Positions 16,833 to 25,961 of a stretch of 47,094 bases of DNA are shown piece after piece. Source of the stretch: an uncultured Oleispira sp. (lineage in GTDB: Bacteria > Pseudomonadota > Gammaproteobacteria > Pseudomonadales > Oceanobacteraceae); assembly GCA_913019965.1 (NCBI GenBank), contig CAJVZR010000030.1, positions 1 to 47,094 on the forward strand, written 5' to 3'. Below the pieces are notes generated by a model. That model was not told where the DNA came from and did no database searches. It saw only the letters and a program-made list of their open reading frames with translations. Made by a program: the position numbers and the translations under genes. How positions within the stretch are numbered: the first letter of the stretch is position 1; each line of letters begins with the position of its first letter.

Positions 16833-17669
16833 ATGGGTTTTAGTGGTACTAATCGACACTGGTTTATTATTGGTGCGGAGTTCCCTGTTGGGCAATGTTT
16901 AGCCAGCCTAGCCAGTGAGTTAGCACTTCCTTACACTAGTCGCCGTTTAGATAGCCGTGAACAACTCTCGGTACCCATGGGGATGTCTGCAACACCGCTC
17001 GCGATTATTGCGACCAGCGGTGAAGATTCTATTACCGGAGGGCATATCGCAGAATGGATTGAACTGCTGAGTGAGCAAGACATTCCTATGGTATTACTCT
17101 CTTCCGCTAAGGTGTTTGATTATAATGAGGTCGGCAGTTTAGAGAACGATGAGATGACGGGGGATGAGCGTCTAATTGCTCTGGAAACCCAGGCGCGTAA
17201 ACAGCTACGCCATTTGATTGTACGAGTAAATCAGCCCTTTAGTTTGCTGACGGGAGATTATGCTGTTCAGTTGCTGGCAAAAGCTCGTAGTCAAGAATGC
17301 TTAAAGCTGGATAACTTGATTCGCATTGCGCCGACCCCTGCGGATGATATTGCACAAGTGATTCATGCTCTATTGCAGCAAATTAGTTGTGATGAATCGT
17401 TATGGGGAACGTACCATTATTGCAGTGTTGAAAGCACCACTGAGTACGGTTTTGCCGAAGTCCTGCTTGCGGAAGCTCGCCAGTATGAAGATCTTGCCCA
17501 CGTTGTATTAGAAGAGCTCGATGAAGAAGACTGCTCGCCAACGGAAACCATCCTTGATAGTAAATTAATCAAACATACTTTTGGTATTAAACCTAAGCCT
17601 TGGCGCCAAGCGTTAAGCCGTTTAATGCGCCGTTATTACCGTGCTGATGAAAAAACCGACGCGAGTTAA
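16833..17669 (+). CDS. Degenerate RmlD-like SDR protein
   Basis: A 278-residue Rossmann-type protein resembling extended SDRs of the dTDP-4-dehydrorhamnose reductase type. The cofactor glycine motif is changed to IIGAEFPVGQCL. The segment PMVLLSSAKVFDYNE corresponds to the reductases' S(T/S)xxVFDG strand, but the YxxxK catalytic pair is not evident. ATG 16833 was chosen over ATG 16812 because GGAG (16821-16824) sits eight bases before it. It lies 32 bases upstream of moeA on the same strand and is probably co-transcribed with the molybdenum cofactor genes. Enzymatic activity is doubtful; a role in nucleotide-sugar or cofactor chemistry is inference. Confidence 0.7.
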   Translation: MGFSGTNRHWFIIGAEFPVGQCLASLASELALPYTSRRLDSREQLSVPMGMSATPLAIIATSGEDSITGGHIAEWIELLSEQDIPMVLLSSAKVFDYNEVGSLENDEMTGDERLIALETQARKQLRHLIVRVNQPFSLLTGDYAVQLLAKARSQECLKLDNLIRIAPTPADDIAQVIHALLQQISCDESLWGTYHYCSVESTTEYGFAEVLLAEARQYEDLAHVVLEELDEEDCSPTETILDSKLIKHTFGIKPKPWRQALSRLMRRYYRADEKTDAS

Positions 17670-17701
17670 ACCAGCACCGATAAACATTAAGAGAGAGAAA
17701 A

Positions 17702-18982
17702 ATGCCTTCTTGTGATTCCCCCGCTTTGGCCAAAGGGTTGGTGCCGTTAATAGACGCTCGTTCGGTATTAGCCGAGCGTGCCAGGCAATATGGCACGTTA
17801 ACGAGCACTGAGTCTGTCCCCTTACATGAAGGATTAACGAGAGTGCTGGCTGAAACCATTACATCGGATATCAATGTGCCAGGCTTTGATAATAGTGCGA
17901 TGGATGGTTATGCATTGCGTTTATGTGACTGCCAGCAACAAGTTGCGGATCATGAGAAAATCGAACTCGTTATTTCTCAGCGCATAGCGGCAGGTGATGC
18001 TCCGGAAATATTGCAGGAAAATAGTTGTGCACGTATTTTTACTGGAGCGGCGGTTCCTGAAAATGCTGATCTTGTAGTGATGCAAGAAGTTTGTGAAATT
18101 GCGGCTAATGGCAAGGTTATTTTCCCAGCGGATTTAGCGCAGGCGAAAGCGCAACAGAACATTCGTCCGGCGGGACAAGACATTGCGATTGGACAAACCT
18201 TATTCCAACCAGGACGAATCTTACGCGCAGAAGATTTAGGTGTCTTAGCGTCGATGGGCTTTAGTCATGTTTGTGTGCAAAAGAAATTAAAAGTAGCTGT
18301 GATCTCTTCTGGAGATGAGTTGGTAGAACCGGGTAATCCGCTTAGCCCGGGTAAAATTTATAATACCAATAGTTTTACTTTAATCGGATTATTGCAGCGC
18401 ATGGGCATGGAAGTCGTGGGCCCTTTCTTTGCTGCAGATACCTTAGCCGAGACTCAGGCGGTATTAATTCAAGCCAGTGCACAAGCCGATGTCATTATCA
18501 CCAGTGGTGGTGTTTCGGTAGGAGAAGAAGATCATATTAAAGCTGCGATTACCCAAGGGGGTGAGAAGGGCGGTGAACTTGAAATGTGGCGTTTAGCCAT
18601 TAAACCGGGCAAGCCTTTTGCCTTAGGGCAATTTAATCAAGTCCCTGTTATTGGCTTACCTGGAAATCCGGCCGCCGTAGTAGTGACCTTTTATCAATTG
18701 GCTCGAGACTTTCTGTGGTTAATACAAGGTGCTGAGGCTCAACCTTTATTAGTGCTAAAAGGTAAGGCCAGTTTTACCACTAAAAAATCGATAGCTCGTA
18801 CAGAATTTTTACGGGCGCGATTTAATGGCGGTGAAATTGAAGTCTTTAATAATCAAAGTTCGGGTGTTCTATCTTCCTCTAGCTGGAGTGACGGCTTTGC
18901 CTGCGTCCCTGCGGGAGAACTGGTTAGTATGGGTGACGACATTGAATTCTATGCGCTGACAACTGCTCATGGGCATGGCTAG
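17702..18982 (+). CDS. moeA: Molybdopterin molybdenumtransferase MoeA
   Basis: Inserts molybdate into adenylylated molybdopterin to finish Moco. The 426-residue length is close to the usual 410. Family motifs are all present: [14 protein letters not shown], the GEED segment [24 protein letters not shown] and [12 protein letters not shown]. The C-terminal domain IV is complete. ATG preceded by GAGAGAG. It is followed three bases later by mobA, so these genes form an operon. In a denitrifier the main client would be nitrate reductase, encoded elsewhere. Confidence 0.96.
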   Translation: MPSCDSPALAKGLVPLIDARSVLAERARQYGTLTSTESVPLHEGLTRVLAETITSDINVPGFDNSAMDGYALRLCDCQQQVADHEKIELVISQRIAAGDAPEILQENSCARIFTGAAVPENADLVVMQEVCEIAANGKVIFPADLAQAKAQQNIRPAGQDIAIGQTLFQPGRILRAEDLGVLASMGFSHVCVQKKLKVAVISSGDELVEPGNPLSPGKIYNTNSFTLIGLLQRMGMEVVGPFFAADTLAETQAVLIQASAQADVIITSGGVSVGEEDHIKAAITQGGEKGGELEMWRLAIKPGKPFALGQFNQVPVIGLPGNPAAVVVTFYQLARDFLWLIQGAEAQPLLVLKGKASFTTKKSIARTEFLRARFNGGEIEVFNNQSSGVLSSSSWSDGFACVPAGELVSMGDDIEFYALTTAHGHG

Positions 18983-18985
18983 ATA

Positions 18986-19624
18986 ATGATTAAGCAAGAG
19001 ACTGCTCATAAAGTTAGTGGCCTTATTTTGGCTGGTGGTGAAGGCCGGCGCATGGCAGGGCGAGATAAAGGGTTAATCACCTTAGCGGATAAGCCTTTGG
19101 TCGAATATACCATTGAGTGTCTGCAACCGCTGGTGGATGATTTAAGTATTAGTTGTAATCGTAATCGCGAGCTCTACCAGAATTATCAATTACCTTGTTT
19201 CTCCGATGAAAATGAAAACAGCGATCAAGAAACAAGTTATCAAGGGCCGATGGCGGGATTAGCCTCAGGTTTAAAGCACGCTCAGCATGAATGGTTGTTG
19301 GTCATGCCTTGTGATACACCGTTAATGACCAGCAAAGTAATGGAACAGCTATTGACGGTATTAGCGGCCTCAGCTTCAACGCAAGAAGTCCAAGGAATTA
19401 TATTTTCATATCAAGGATTACAGCCTTTACATGGTTTATATCACCGCAGCATGCTACCGATTTTTGAACAATGTTTAGCAGAAAATAAAAATGCATTGCA
19501 GCGCTTATTAAGATCGATGGACAGTATTCTTGTGCATGAAGCTTTAGATTGTAGATACAGTTTTAATAACGCCAATGACCCAGAAGAATTAAACACGATT
19601 GAGTCCTTAATCGCTCAAGCGTAA
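18986..19624 (+). CDS. mobA: Molybdenum cofactor guanylyltransferase MobA
   Basis: Transfers GMP from GTP to Mo-molybdopterin to give the guanine dinucleotide cofactor used by DMSO-reductase-family enzymes. The GTP-binding signature LILAGGEGRRMAGRDKGLI is at residues 14-32, followed by the PCDTPL block containing the Mg2+-binding Asp (VMPCDTPLMT). At 212 residues it is slightly longer than E. coli MobA (194), with a small insert near residues 73-84. The start is three bases after the moeA stop, indicating translational coupling. Confidence 0.94.
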   Translation: MIKQETAHKVSGLILAGGEGRRMAGRDKGLITLADKPLVEYTIECLQPLVDDLSISCNRNRELYQNYQLPCFSDENENSDQETSYQGPMAGLASGLKHAQHEWLLVMPCDTPLMTSKVMEQLLTVLAASASTQEVQGIIFSYQGLQPLHGLYHRSMLPIFEQCLAENKNALQRLLRSMDSILVHEALDCRYSFNNANDPEELNTIESLIAQA

Positions 19625-19650
19625 TTAAATAAATTTGATTGGAAGAAAAA

Positions 19651-20127
19651 ATGGATCTAACCCATTTAGATGAAAAAGGCCAAGCGCGCATGGTCGACGT
19701 GAGTGAAAAAAATATCACTAAACGCGAAGCGCTAGCACAAGCGATTGTTACCATGTTACCCAATACCCTAACCATGATTACCGAAGGTAAGCATAAAAAG
19801 GGGGATGTATTAGCGACTGCCCGCATTGCCGGTATTCAAGCGGCGAAAAAAACCTGGGAACTCATTCCTATGTGTCACCCACTTATGATTGCAGGGGCTA
19901 AGGTAGACATTAAGCCAATCAATGATACCCAGCTACTCATTGAAGTTCGTTGTAAAGTCGCAGACCGTACGGGCATTGAAATGGAAGCCTTAACCGCTGC
20001 TTCGGTTGCCGCGCTGACTATTTATGATATGTGTAAGGCGGTTGATAAAGGCATGAGCATTGGTGATATTAAGCTACTGAAAAAAACCGGTGGTAAGAGC
20101 GGAGATTGGGAGGCTAAGCATGATTAA
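19651..20127 (+). CDS. moaC: Cyclic pyranopterin monophosphate synthase MoaC
   Basis: Second step of Moco synthesis, forming cyclic pyranopterin monophosphate from the MoaA product. The 158 residues carry the family blocks [39 protein letters not shown] and [20 protein letters not shown], including the catalytic Lys region near [19 protein letters not shown] at 19639 is in frame, but ATG 19651 has GGAAG six bases upstream and matches the usual N-terminus. moaA is not in this window. Its end overlaps the moaD start by eight bases. Confidence 0.96.
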   Translation: MDLTHLDEKGQARMVDVSEKNITKREALAQAIVTMLPNTLTMITEGKHKKGDVLATARIAGIQAAKKTWELIPMCHPLMIAGAKVDIKPINDTQLLIEVRCKVADRTGIEMEALTAASVAALTIYDMCKAVDKGMSIGDIKLLKKTGGKSGDWEAKHD

Positions 20128-20362
20128 GGTATTATTTTTTGCCCGTTTAAAAGATCAAATTGGCCAAGCCGAATTAGAGTTAGAAAATGAGCTGGCCGGG
20201 AAAACGGTGACTCAGTTGCAGCAGCTATTAATTGATCAAGGTATGGACGCATTAAAAGATAGCAGTATTCGTATTGCCTTGAACCAAAATTTCTGTGCCG
20301 CCGATAGCATTGTCAATATTGGCGATGAAGTAGCATTTATGCCACCGGTTACAGGTGGTTAA
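20120..20362 (+). CDS. moaD: Molybdopterin synthase sulfur-carrier subunit MoaD
   Basis: Ubiquitin-fold protein of 80 residues carrying the sulfur as a C-terminal thiocarboxylate for molybdopterin synthase. The essential terminal Gly-Gly is present (PPVTGG). The ATG lies inside the moaC end (CATGATTAA) with GGGAGG about nine bases upstream; an in-frame GTG at 20090 gives an unnatural extension. The partner moaE does not follow, which is unusual: the next gene is a membrane protein. MoaE must be encoded elsewhere. Confidence 0.94.
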   Translation: MIKVLFFARLKDQIGQAELELENELAGKTVTQLQQLLIDQGMDALKDSSIRIALNQNFCAADSIVNIGDEVAFMPPVTGG

Positions 20363-20364
20363 AT

Positions 20365-21258
20365 ATGGATTCTTCAGCAAGGAAGCTGACCCGCTTTATA
20401 CCAAAACCTCTCGAGAATATTGGGAGAAAATTAAACCCTAAGCAAATTATTACGGCTTTGACGGCGATCGATGCAGAGGCGAAAGCTGAGCGTTTACTTC
20501 GCGATGATGATGCTGAGCGTAAACGGGTTTGGCTAGTTATTATCGTAGCGTGTATCTGTTTATTACTCGTCCACTACTTAAAGTACTCGTCGGTGCTCGC
20601 AGAAACAATACGCTTACTAGAAAGTAGTTTCGGGATTGAAAACCATCAGTGGTCTCGTGAGTTTCGTTATCACCCTTATCGTGAATTAATCGGTTACCTT
20701 TGGTGGGGGGCATGGAATCTAATCGGTTTTCTGATTATTCCCATGTTAACGATTAAGCTGGTAATGAAACAGCCGCTGAAACATTATGGTTGGCAAATGG
20801 GTGGGGTTAAACAACATTGGCTAGGGTATGTCTTGCTAGCCTCTCCGATTATGTTTTTCGCTTTTTTAGTCAGTTTTCGTGATGACTTCGCTAACCATTA
20901 TCCATTTTATAATTTGGCCCATAAAAGCTGGCTAGATCTTATATTATGGGAATGTATTTATATCGCTCAGTTTATCGCGGTAGAATTTTTCTTCCGGGGT
21001 TTTTTAGTCAATGGCTTACGTATTCCTTTTGGTAGTTTGTCGATAGCGGTTATGTGCTTACCTTATTTGATGTTGCACTTCCCTAAACTGTGGCTGGAAT
21101 CGTTTGGCGCGATATCCTTTGGCTTTTTCTTAGGTATACTCGCGTTGCGTTCAAAATCAATTTGGGGTGGTGTTGCGGTACACGTGTCTATTGCCTTAAT
21201 GATGGATTGCATGGCAATGATGCAAGGGAAGGGCTTTCCTGAACAGCTGATGCGTTAA
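20365..21258 (+). CDS. CPBP (CAAX-protease-like) membrane protein, possibly degenerate
   Basis: A 297-residue integral membrane protein with about six to eight hydrophobic segments. The region VEFFFRGFLVNGLRI corresponds to the EExxxR motif of CPBP intramembrane proteases, but the first Glu is Val. LMLHFPKLW matches the FxxxH-type second motif and VAVHVSIALMMD the HxxxN motif with Asn replaced. The partial loss of catalytic residues leaves proteolysis doubtful. It starts two bases after moaD, so it belongs to the Moco operon; no function in Moco synthesis is known. Some CPBP proteins act as immunity or membrane-maturation factors. Confidence 0.75.
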   Translation: MDSSARKLTRFIPKPLENIGRKLNPKQIITALTAIDAEAKAERLLRDDDAERKRVWLVIIVACICLLLVHYLKYSSVLAETIRLLESSFGIENHQWSREFRYHPYRELIGYLWWGAWNLIGFLIIPMLTIKLVMKQPLKHYGWQMGGVKQHWLGYVLLASPIMFFAFLVSFRDDFANHYPFYNLAHKSWLDLILWECIYIAQFIAVEFFFRGFLVNGLRIPFGSLSIAVMCLPYLMLHFPKLWLESFGAISFGFFLGILALRSKSIWGGVAVHVSIALMMDCMAMMQGKGFPEQLMR

Positions 21259-21400
21259 GGAAAACTGAAGATTTAGCTGATTTTAATAGCTTTTAGTTAT
21301 CAACAGATATTTTAAGTTCTCAAAAGTAATAACTCAGTAAAAACAAGCGTTTCTCCAATTTAACTATTGGTCTTTTGGTCGTGCTAGCTATACTTAGGGA

Positions 21401-22162
21401 ATGAAATTATTGTTTTTTACGCTTGCTGCCATTTTCTCGAATACTTTATTTGCTGCGGACCCTATCAAGGTGGCCGTAGGTATGTACCCATTTGCGCCGT
21501 TTGTTGAGCATAAGGGCTCTAGCGGTGATGTAGGCATGACTGTCGATTTAATTACGGCACTGAATAAAATCCAAAAAAAGTACCGCTTTGAAACAATTTT
21601 GATTCCACCTAAGCGTCGTTATCAGTCCTACAAAGATGGGCATTATGATGTGATCTTTTATGAGAGTCGAACGTGGGGGTGGCAGGATATAGATATTGAT
21701 GCCTCAACGATTTATCAAACTGGGGGGGAAGTTTATGTCGCGTTGAAGCAACCAGGGCGTGGACAAGAATACTTTGAAAAATTTGATGATAAGCAGATGA
21801 TGGGTATACTCGGCTTCCATTATGGCTTTGCTGATTTTAATGCCGATGAAGAGTTCTTAATAAAGAAGTTTCACATGTTATTATCTCATGATAATGATAA
21901 AAATTTGAATATGCTATTACGAGGCCGCGGCGATGTTGTAGTGGTGACTAAAGCATATTTGCATCGCTTTTTGCTCAATTACCCTGCGGCAAAAGAGAAG
22001 TTATTAATCTCAGAAAAACTCGATCAAGAGTATAATCATACGGTGCTGGTGCGCCCGGGAATCAAGCCGAGCGTCGTTGAAATAAACCATATGCTGGAAA
22101 TACTCGATACCTCAGGGGCTCTTGATGAGTTGCTGAAAAAATATGGCATCAGCCAGCATTAA
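21401..22162 (+). CDS. Periplasmic solute-binding protein, family 3-like (second orphan)
   Basis: A 253-residue exported protein with signal peptide ending TLFAADP and mature start IKVAVGMYPFAPF, typical of amino-acid-type binding proteins. The binding-cleft region contains RRYQSYKDGHYDVIFYESRT. Distantly similar in plan to the 10485-11258 protein. No transporter genes are adjacent. It is convergent with nosL and their stop codons share four bases (TTAA, 22159-22162). Whether it is linked to N2O metabolism is not known. Confidence 0.82.
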   Translation: MKLLFFTLAAIFSNTLFAADPIKVAVGMYPFAPFVEHKGSSGDVGMTVDLITALNKIQKKYRFETILIPPKRRYQSYKDGHYDVIFYESRTWGWQDIDIDASTIYQTGGEVYVALKQPGRGQEYFEKFDDKQMMGILGFHYGFADFNADEEFLIKKFHMLLSHDNDKNLNMLLRGRGDVVVVTKAYLHRFLLNYPAAKEKLLISEKLDQEYNHTVLVRPGIKPSVVEINHMLEILDTSGALDELLKKYGISQH

Positions 22163-22686
22163 TGATGCATTGCCTGATGACTCATCGCACTTAAGCTATC
22201 GATATCAATCTCTGTAAATCCTATAACTTTTCCACCATGATCAATTGCAAATTGCTTTGCGTCTTGTTGTTTTAAGAAAGAGGCAAGCGCTGGCCCCATG
22301 GCGCCTTTAAGGTTATGGCCAACAACAAAAAAGGCTGATTTCGCATCAATATACTGTGCCTTTTCTTGCTCATCCCAAGGGGCGCTGGCCACATCATGAA
22401 CGTAGATGTGTTCGATTCTATGTTGATGCTCTGGTTGCAGGGCATAGGCAAACATATCCCGAGTCGAACAGAAACGCTTAGCGCTGGTTAAACCACGTTC
22501 GAATACTTGACCTTTCGGCCCTGGGAAGCGATTGATATACATGCCGCATAAATCACACTCTTCGCCATTTTGAATAATCACCGGCTCAGGTGCTACGACG
22601 TTCTTGTTTTCTCCTTGGTTACACCCCGAGATCAGGGCTAAAGAGAAAAGCCCTGTCAGTGCAATAATATTAGTAATAAATTTCAT
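22159..22686 (-). CDS. nosL: Copper-binding lipoprotein NosL
   Basis: Outer-membrane copper chaperone of the nos cluster that helps assemble the CuZ centre of NosZ. Signal peptide with lipobox near ISGC (residues 19-22). The CuI-binding signature CDLCGM (residues about 44-49) is present, with the family blocks PKGQVFERG and FCSTRDMFAYAL. At 175 residues, normal length. Last gene of the nosRZDFYL set; it overlaps nosY by one base, so the two are translationally coupled. A His/Met-rich C-terminus (SAMSHQAMHH) may add metal affinity. Confidence 0.95.
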   Translation of the reverse strand: MKFITNIIALTGLFSLALISGCNQGENKNVVAPEPVIIQNGEECDLCGMYINRFPGPKGQVFERGLTSAKRFCSTRDMFAYALQPEHQHRIEHIYVHDVASAPWDEQEKAQYIDAKSAFFVVGHNLKGAMGPALASFLKQQDAKQFAIDHGGKVIGFTEIDIDSLSAMSHQAMHH

Positions 22687-23516
22687 TATTCAGACAACTC
22701 TTTTTTATTAAAAATCCACCAAGAGCATGCCAAAGGTAAGGCCACCCAAAGCAACATAACGGAAAACAGGTAGAAGGTACCATCGGCACCATTCTCTGCA
22801 ATTTGTAATACTCCAGAATAACTTTCAGCACCAATAATGGTATAAACCAAGATACGGAATACATCCGTTGGATTAACCCATAAAAGAAACGGCACTAGGG
22901 TTTCATTAATATTGCCTTCACTGGCGACCAGTATGGCCATCAATACCAAATCAAAGACCAAAACAAATAAGAACCAAACGATTAATGCCAGCCCTGCTGC
23001 TTTCGATTTTTCCGCCACTGAAATACTGATGATGTATGCGAGGGCGATAAAGACCCAGCCTAATAAGCTGGCTAAAATAATGAACTGTCCGAAGGCTATC
23101 AGAACACTCGCAACATCCACATCACTGATTAAGCAAATGATAATAGCGGGTAAGCCAAAACCTAAGACTGAGGCAAGGGTGATGATCGCTGCCTGGCCAC
23201 TAAACTTACCCAGTAATAATTGCGCATTGCTCAATGGATAGGTCATTAATAATAATAACGTGCCTTGTTCGAGTTCACCGACAAAACAGTTATAGGCCAA
23301 CATTAAAGCGATGAGTGGGATTAACATCACGCATAAACTGGCGAGGCTCACTAGGGTCGATTCTAAAGAAGAAAATCCTAATACACCTGCAGTAGCTGAG
23401 CCAAAGTAGGCGAGACCTAAAGACATTAAGATAAAAATAACCGTAATAGCCCCAGTCCAGCGGTTGCGGGTGCCATCGCGAAATTCTTTTTGTGCAACAA
23501 TTAATATTTTATTCAC
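22686..23516 (-). CDS. nosY: ABC transporter permease NosY
   Basis: Inner-membrane permease partner of NosF, 276 residues with six hydrophobic helices after a short cytoplasmic start (MNKILIVAQKEFRDGTRNRW). NosDFY and NosL together mature the copper-sulfur centre of N2O reductase in the periplasm. GTG start. It lies five bases after nosF and overlaps nosL by one base. Length and topology match the family. Confidence 0.95.
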   Translation of the reverse strand: MNKILIVAQKEFRDGTRNRWTGAITVIFILMSLGLAYFGSATAGVLGFSSLESTLVSLASLCVMLIPLIALMLAYNCFVGELEQGTLLLLMTYPLSNAQLLLGKFSGQAAIITLASVLGFGLPAIIICLISDVDVASVLIAFGQFIILASLLGWVFIALAYIISISVAEKSKAAGLALIVWFLFVLVFDLVLMAILVASEGNINETLVPFLLWVNPTDVFRILVYTIIGAESYSGVLQIAENGADGTFYLFSVMLLWVALPLACSWWIFNKKELSE

Positions 23517-23521
23517 AGCGA

Positions 23522-24466
23522 TTAAACCCCTTTTGCACTGTTAAAGTCAGATAAGTAAAAACGATACAGGTCTTCTAATGATGGCAATTTAATATGCAAA
23601 TCCTGTAAGTTATCTGCGCTGGATAATGTTTTTAAAATATCGAGTTTATGCTCAGCTGAGGTAGTAAAGCGATTTTGAGGGTTTTGTTGGCCAGCTGCGC
23701 TTGGTAACCAATCAATTGGCTTGCCTAAAATATTTACTTGGTTTTCGATATCGCTGCGAGATAATCCCGATACGGAAACTTCGATCGGTAAGTTGGCTTT
23801 GGCTCTTAATTCTGCCAATGGACCTAGGGCCAATTTACGCCCCTTACTTAATATCATGGCGCGATCAATGTGATGCTCGACTCCGGGTAAAACGTGGGAG
23901 CATAAAATCACGGCACAGCCGCCGGATTTTAATCGATCTACCGTGAGATAAAAATCTTGTGTAGCGACAGGGTCAAGGCCCACAGTCGGTTCATCGAGAA
24001 TTAATAATTTTGGTTGGCCTAAAAATGCTTGGGCTAAGCCTAGGCGTTGACGCATGCCTTTTGAATAGGTTTTTACCGCTCGATCACTGGCATGGCTGAG
24101 GTTTACTTCGTCTAATAAATTATCCGCTTGAGCTTTATTATGGCCTTTGAGCTTGGCTAGGTAATGTAAAACCTCTCTTCCAGTGAGGTGCTCATAAAAG
24201 CTGACGTTTTCGGGTAAATAGCCAAAGAGGGTGCGGTAGTCGTGGGCTTGGTTACTACGTAGGCAATGGCCCAAGGCGCGTACTTCACCACCACTAGGCT
24301 TTAATACACCCAAGATCAGCTTCATCAAGGTACTTTTACCTGCACCGTTATGACCAAATAAGCCTAAAACTTCACCGGCTTTCACCGACATGTTTAACGG
24401 GTGAAGTGCATTGACGTTTGGGTAGTATTTGCAAACGTCTGTTAATTCTACTGCGATATCATTCAT
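23522..24466 (-). CDS. nosF: ABC transporter ATPase NosF
   Basis: ATP-binding subunit of the NosDFY complex, 314 residues. Walker A is GHNGAGKST (38-46). The signature motif reads YSKGMRQRLGLAQA and Walker B LLILDEPTVGLDP. A C-terminal extension of about 90 residues beyond the ATPase core is common in this family. The gene starts eight bases before the end of nosD, so translation is coupled. Confidence 0.96.
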   Translation of the reverse strand: MNDIAVELTDVCKYYPNVNALHPLNMSVKAGEVLGLFGHNGAGKSTLMKLILGVLKPSGGEVRALGHCLRSNQAHDYRTLFGYLPENVSFYEHLTGREVLHYLAKLKGHNKAQADNLLDEVNLSHASDRAVKTYSKGMRQRLGLAQAFLGQPKLLILDEPTVGLDPVATQDFYLTVDRLKSGGCAVILCSHVLPGVEHHIDRAMILSKGRKLALGPLAELRAKANLPIEVSVSGLSRSDIENQVNILGKPIDWLPSAAGQQNPQNRFTTSAEHKLDILKTLSSADNLQDLHIKLPSLEDLYRFYLSDFNSAKGV

Positions 24467-25817
24467 AACTAGCGAGTGCCTTTTCTGTAGGCTTACTGGA
24501 ATTTGATTTAAGCGGATTAGGTTTGATCGGGTTTGGCTTCATTAGGGGGTTGGAGTCTTTCACTCCAGGTGCTTTTAATACCGGAAATTGTTGCTGTACC
24601 CAGCGTAATAATAAAACCGCAGGGCTATCCATTAAAAATTTAGCTTCGGGGTATTTCCAAAATAATTTATCGATACCATCATTGGGTTCAAATGGCACAT
24701 CGCCTTTACCATCACCGTCCATATCCCAACCTTGATAATTACTCCAATAGTTGCCTTCTTGAACTCCATCGAATTCTTGGCTCCATTCTTGGAGTTTATT
24801 GGAAACGTACTTCACTTGGATTTGATTATCGATAAAGGTATTGCCGGAAATTTTAACCCCTTCGGAACCTGCGGTTAGATGAATACCAATTTCGGCATGT
24901 TCGATGTGATTATTACGAATGGTATTGTAACCCGAGTTGTAGATAAATAATCCTTTACCATCTCGCCCTAAGACTTTTTTATCTGCGGGGGTCCAAACAT
25001 TTTTAATTACGTTATCTTCAAAGTTGGAGTAAATAATAAAGTTAATTAAGAAGCCATAATCGTGACTATTTTCAGTGACATTACCGCGAATTTCTAAATG
25101 ACGAGAATTCATCATGGCGTAACCCGCGCGAGTATCATAGGCGTAGTTATTCAGAATTTTATTGTGGTAAGAGTACATGTAGTGAATGCCATATCGCAGA
25201 TCGTGAACTGTATTATTGGCGAGAGTATTATTGGTACTGGAGATGACGTACAAGCCATCACGGGTTTTACTAATATCATTATCGCGCACTTCGGTATTTT
25301 TCATACTTGAAATTTGAATACCATTGCCTCGATCCGCCGAGCGTAATTCATCATTGCCGATGACTGTATTATTGGCGATGAGATTATGTTCACCGCGTTG
25401 TAACCAGATGCCAAACCCCGGGCCTTCTAGCTGGCAATTTTTAATGATTATATTTTTAGAATCTCTTTCTGAGTAAATGCCTGAGTCTTGCTCAGTTAGG
25501 TCGTTGCCCCAGTTGATTATTTTTAAGCCGTCTACGGTAATATTTTGCGCTTTTAGCTCTAAGCCATGCCCCTTGCCTTGGGCGTCGATAATGCTTTTAT
25601 GGCTGCCACTGAGTTCAATGCCTTGGCTGATGGTGAAATTGCCTAGATAAGTTCCAGGCTGTAGCTGCACCTGATCTCCTGCTTGGGTCGCATCTAAAAT
25701 GGTTTGCAAAGAATCTTGATTATTGACCTGCCATAGCTTGGCATGCGCGCTGGGTAATAGCGCGATGAAACAGGTAAAAACGAATAGTGTCTTGAGTGAC
25801 TTCAACAAGATTCTCAC
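24459..25817 (-). CDS. nosD: Periplasmic beta-helix maturation factor NosD
   Basis: Periplasmic partner of NosFY needed for CuZ assembly in NosZ. Signal peptide residues 1-26 (ends PSAHA). The body is a right-handed parallel beta-helix (CASH-type repeats) with regularly spaced N-x-I/V rungs, for example NIIIKNCQLEGPGFGIWLQR and NTLANNTVHDLRYGIHYMYS. The C-terminus carries an unusual Lys/Pro/Asn tail with repeated KPNP-type units (about residues 425-445). GTG start. It is the first gene after the terminator behind nosZ and overlaps nosF by eight bases. Confidence 0.95.
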   Translation of the reverse strand: MRILLKSLKTLFVFTCFIALLPSAHAKLWQVNNQDSLQTILDATQAGDQVQLQPGTYLGNFTISQGIELSGSHKSIIDAQGKGHGLELKAQNITVDGLKIINWGNDLTEQDSGIYSERDSKNIIIKNCQLEGPGFGIWLQRGEHNLIANNTVIGNDELRSADRGNGIQISSMKNTEVRDNDISKTRDGLYVISSTNNTLANNTVHDLRYGIHYMYSYHNKILNNYAYDTRAGYAMMNSRHLEIRGNVTENSHDYGFLINFIIYSNFEDNVIKNVWTPADKKVLGRDGKGLFIYNSGYNTIRNNHIEHAEIGIHLTAGSEGVKISGNTFIDNQIQVKYVSNKLQEWSQEFDGVQEGNYWSNYQGWDMDGDGKGDVPFEPNDGIDKLFWKYPEAKFLMDSPAVLLLRWVQQQFPVLKAPGVKDSNPLMKPNPIKPNPLKSNSSKPTEKALASYE

Positions 25818-25857
25818 TTAGGAATAAAAGGTGTAAAAGTGAGTTTTAAATTAGCAT

Positions 25858-25891
25858 AAAAAAAGCCTAATTTCGGCTGAAATCAGGCTTT
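25858..25891 (-). terminator. Rho-independent terminator between nosZ and nosD
   Basis: Read on the minus strand, AAAGCCTGATTTCAGCCGAA folds against TTAGGCTTT and ends in a run of seven T residues. AAAGCCT (25862-25868) pairs with AGGCTTT (25885-25891), with an inner ATTT/AAAT. It lies 71 bases after the nosZ stop and 41 bases before nosD. Confidence 0.85.
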
Positions 25892-25961
25892 ATAGAGGGC
25901 TAAATCATAGGTTCTTGAGGTAGGTCATTAGACCCACCACAAGACGTTGTTTTATCTATGA

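Noticed and set aside
20090..20119. Earlier GTG start for moaD
   Set aside because: It would add ten residues overlapping moaC; ATG 20120 has a strong GGGAGG site and gives the standard 80-residue protein.
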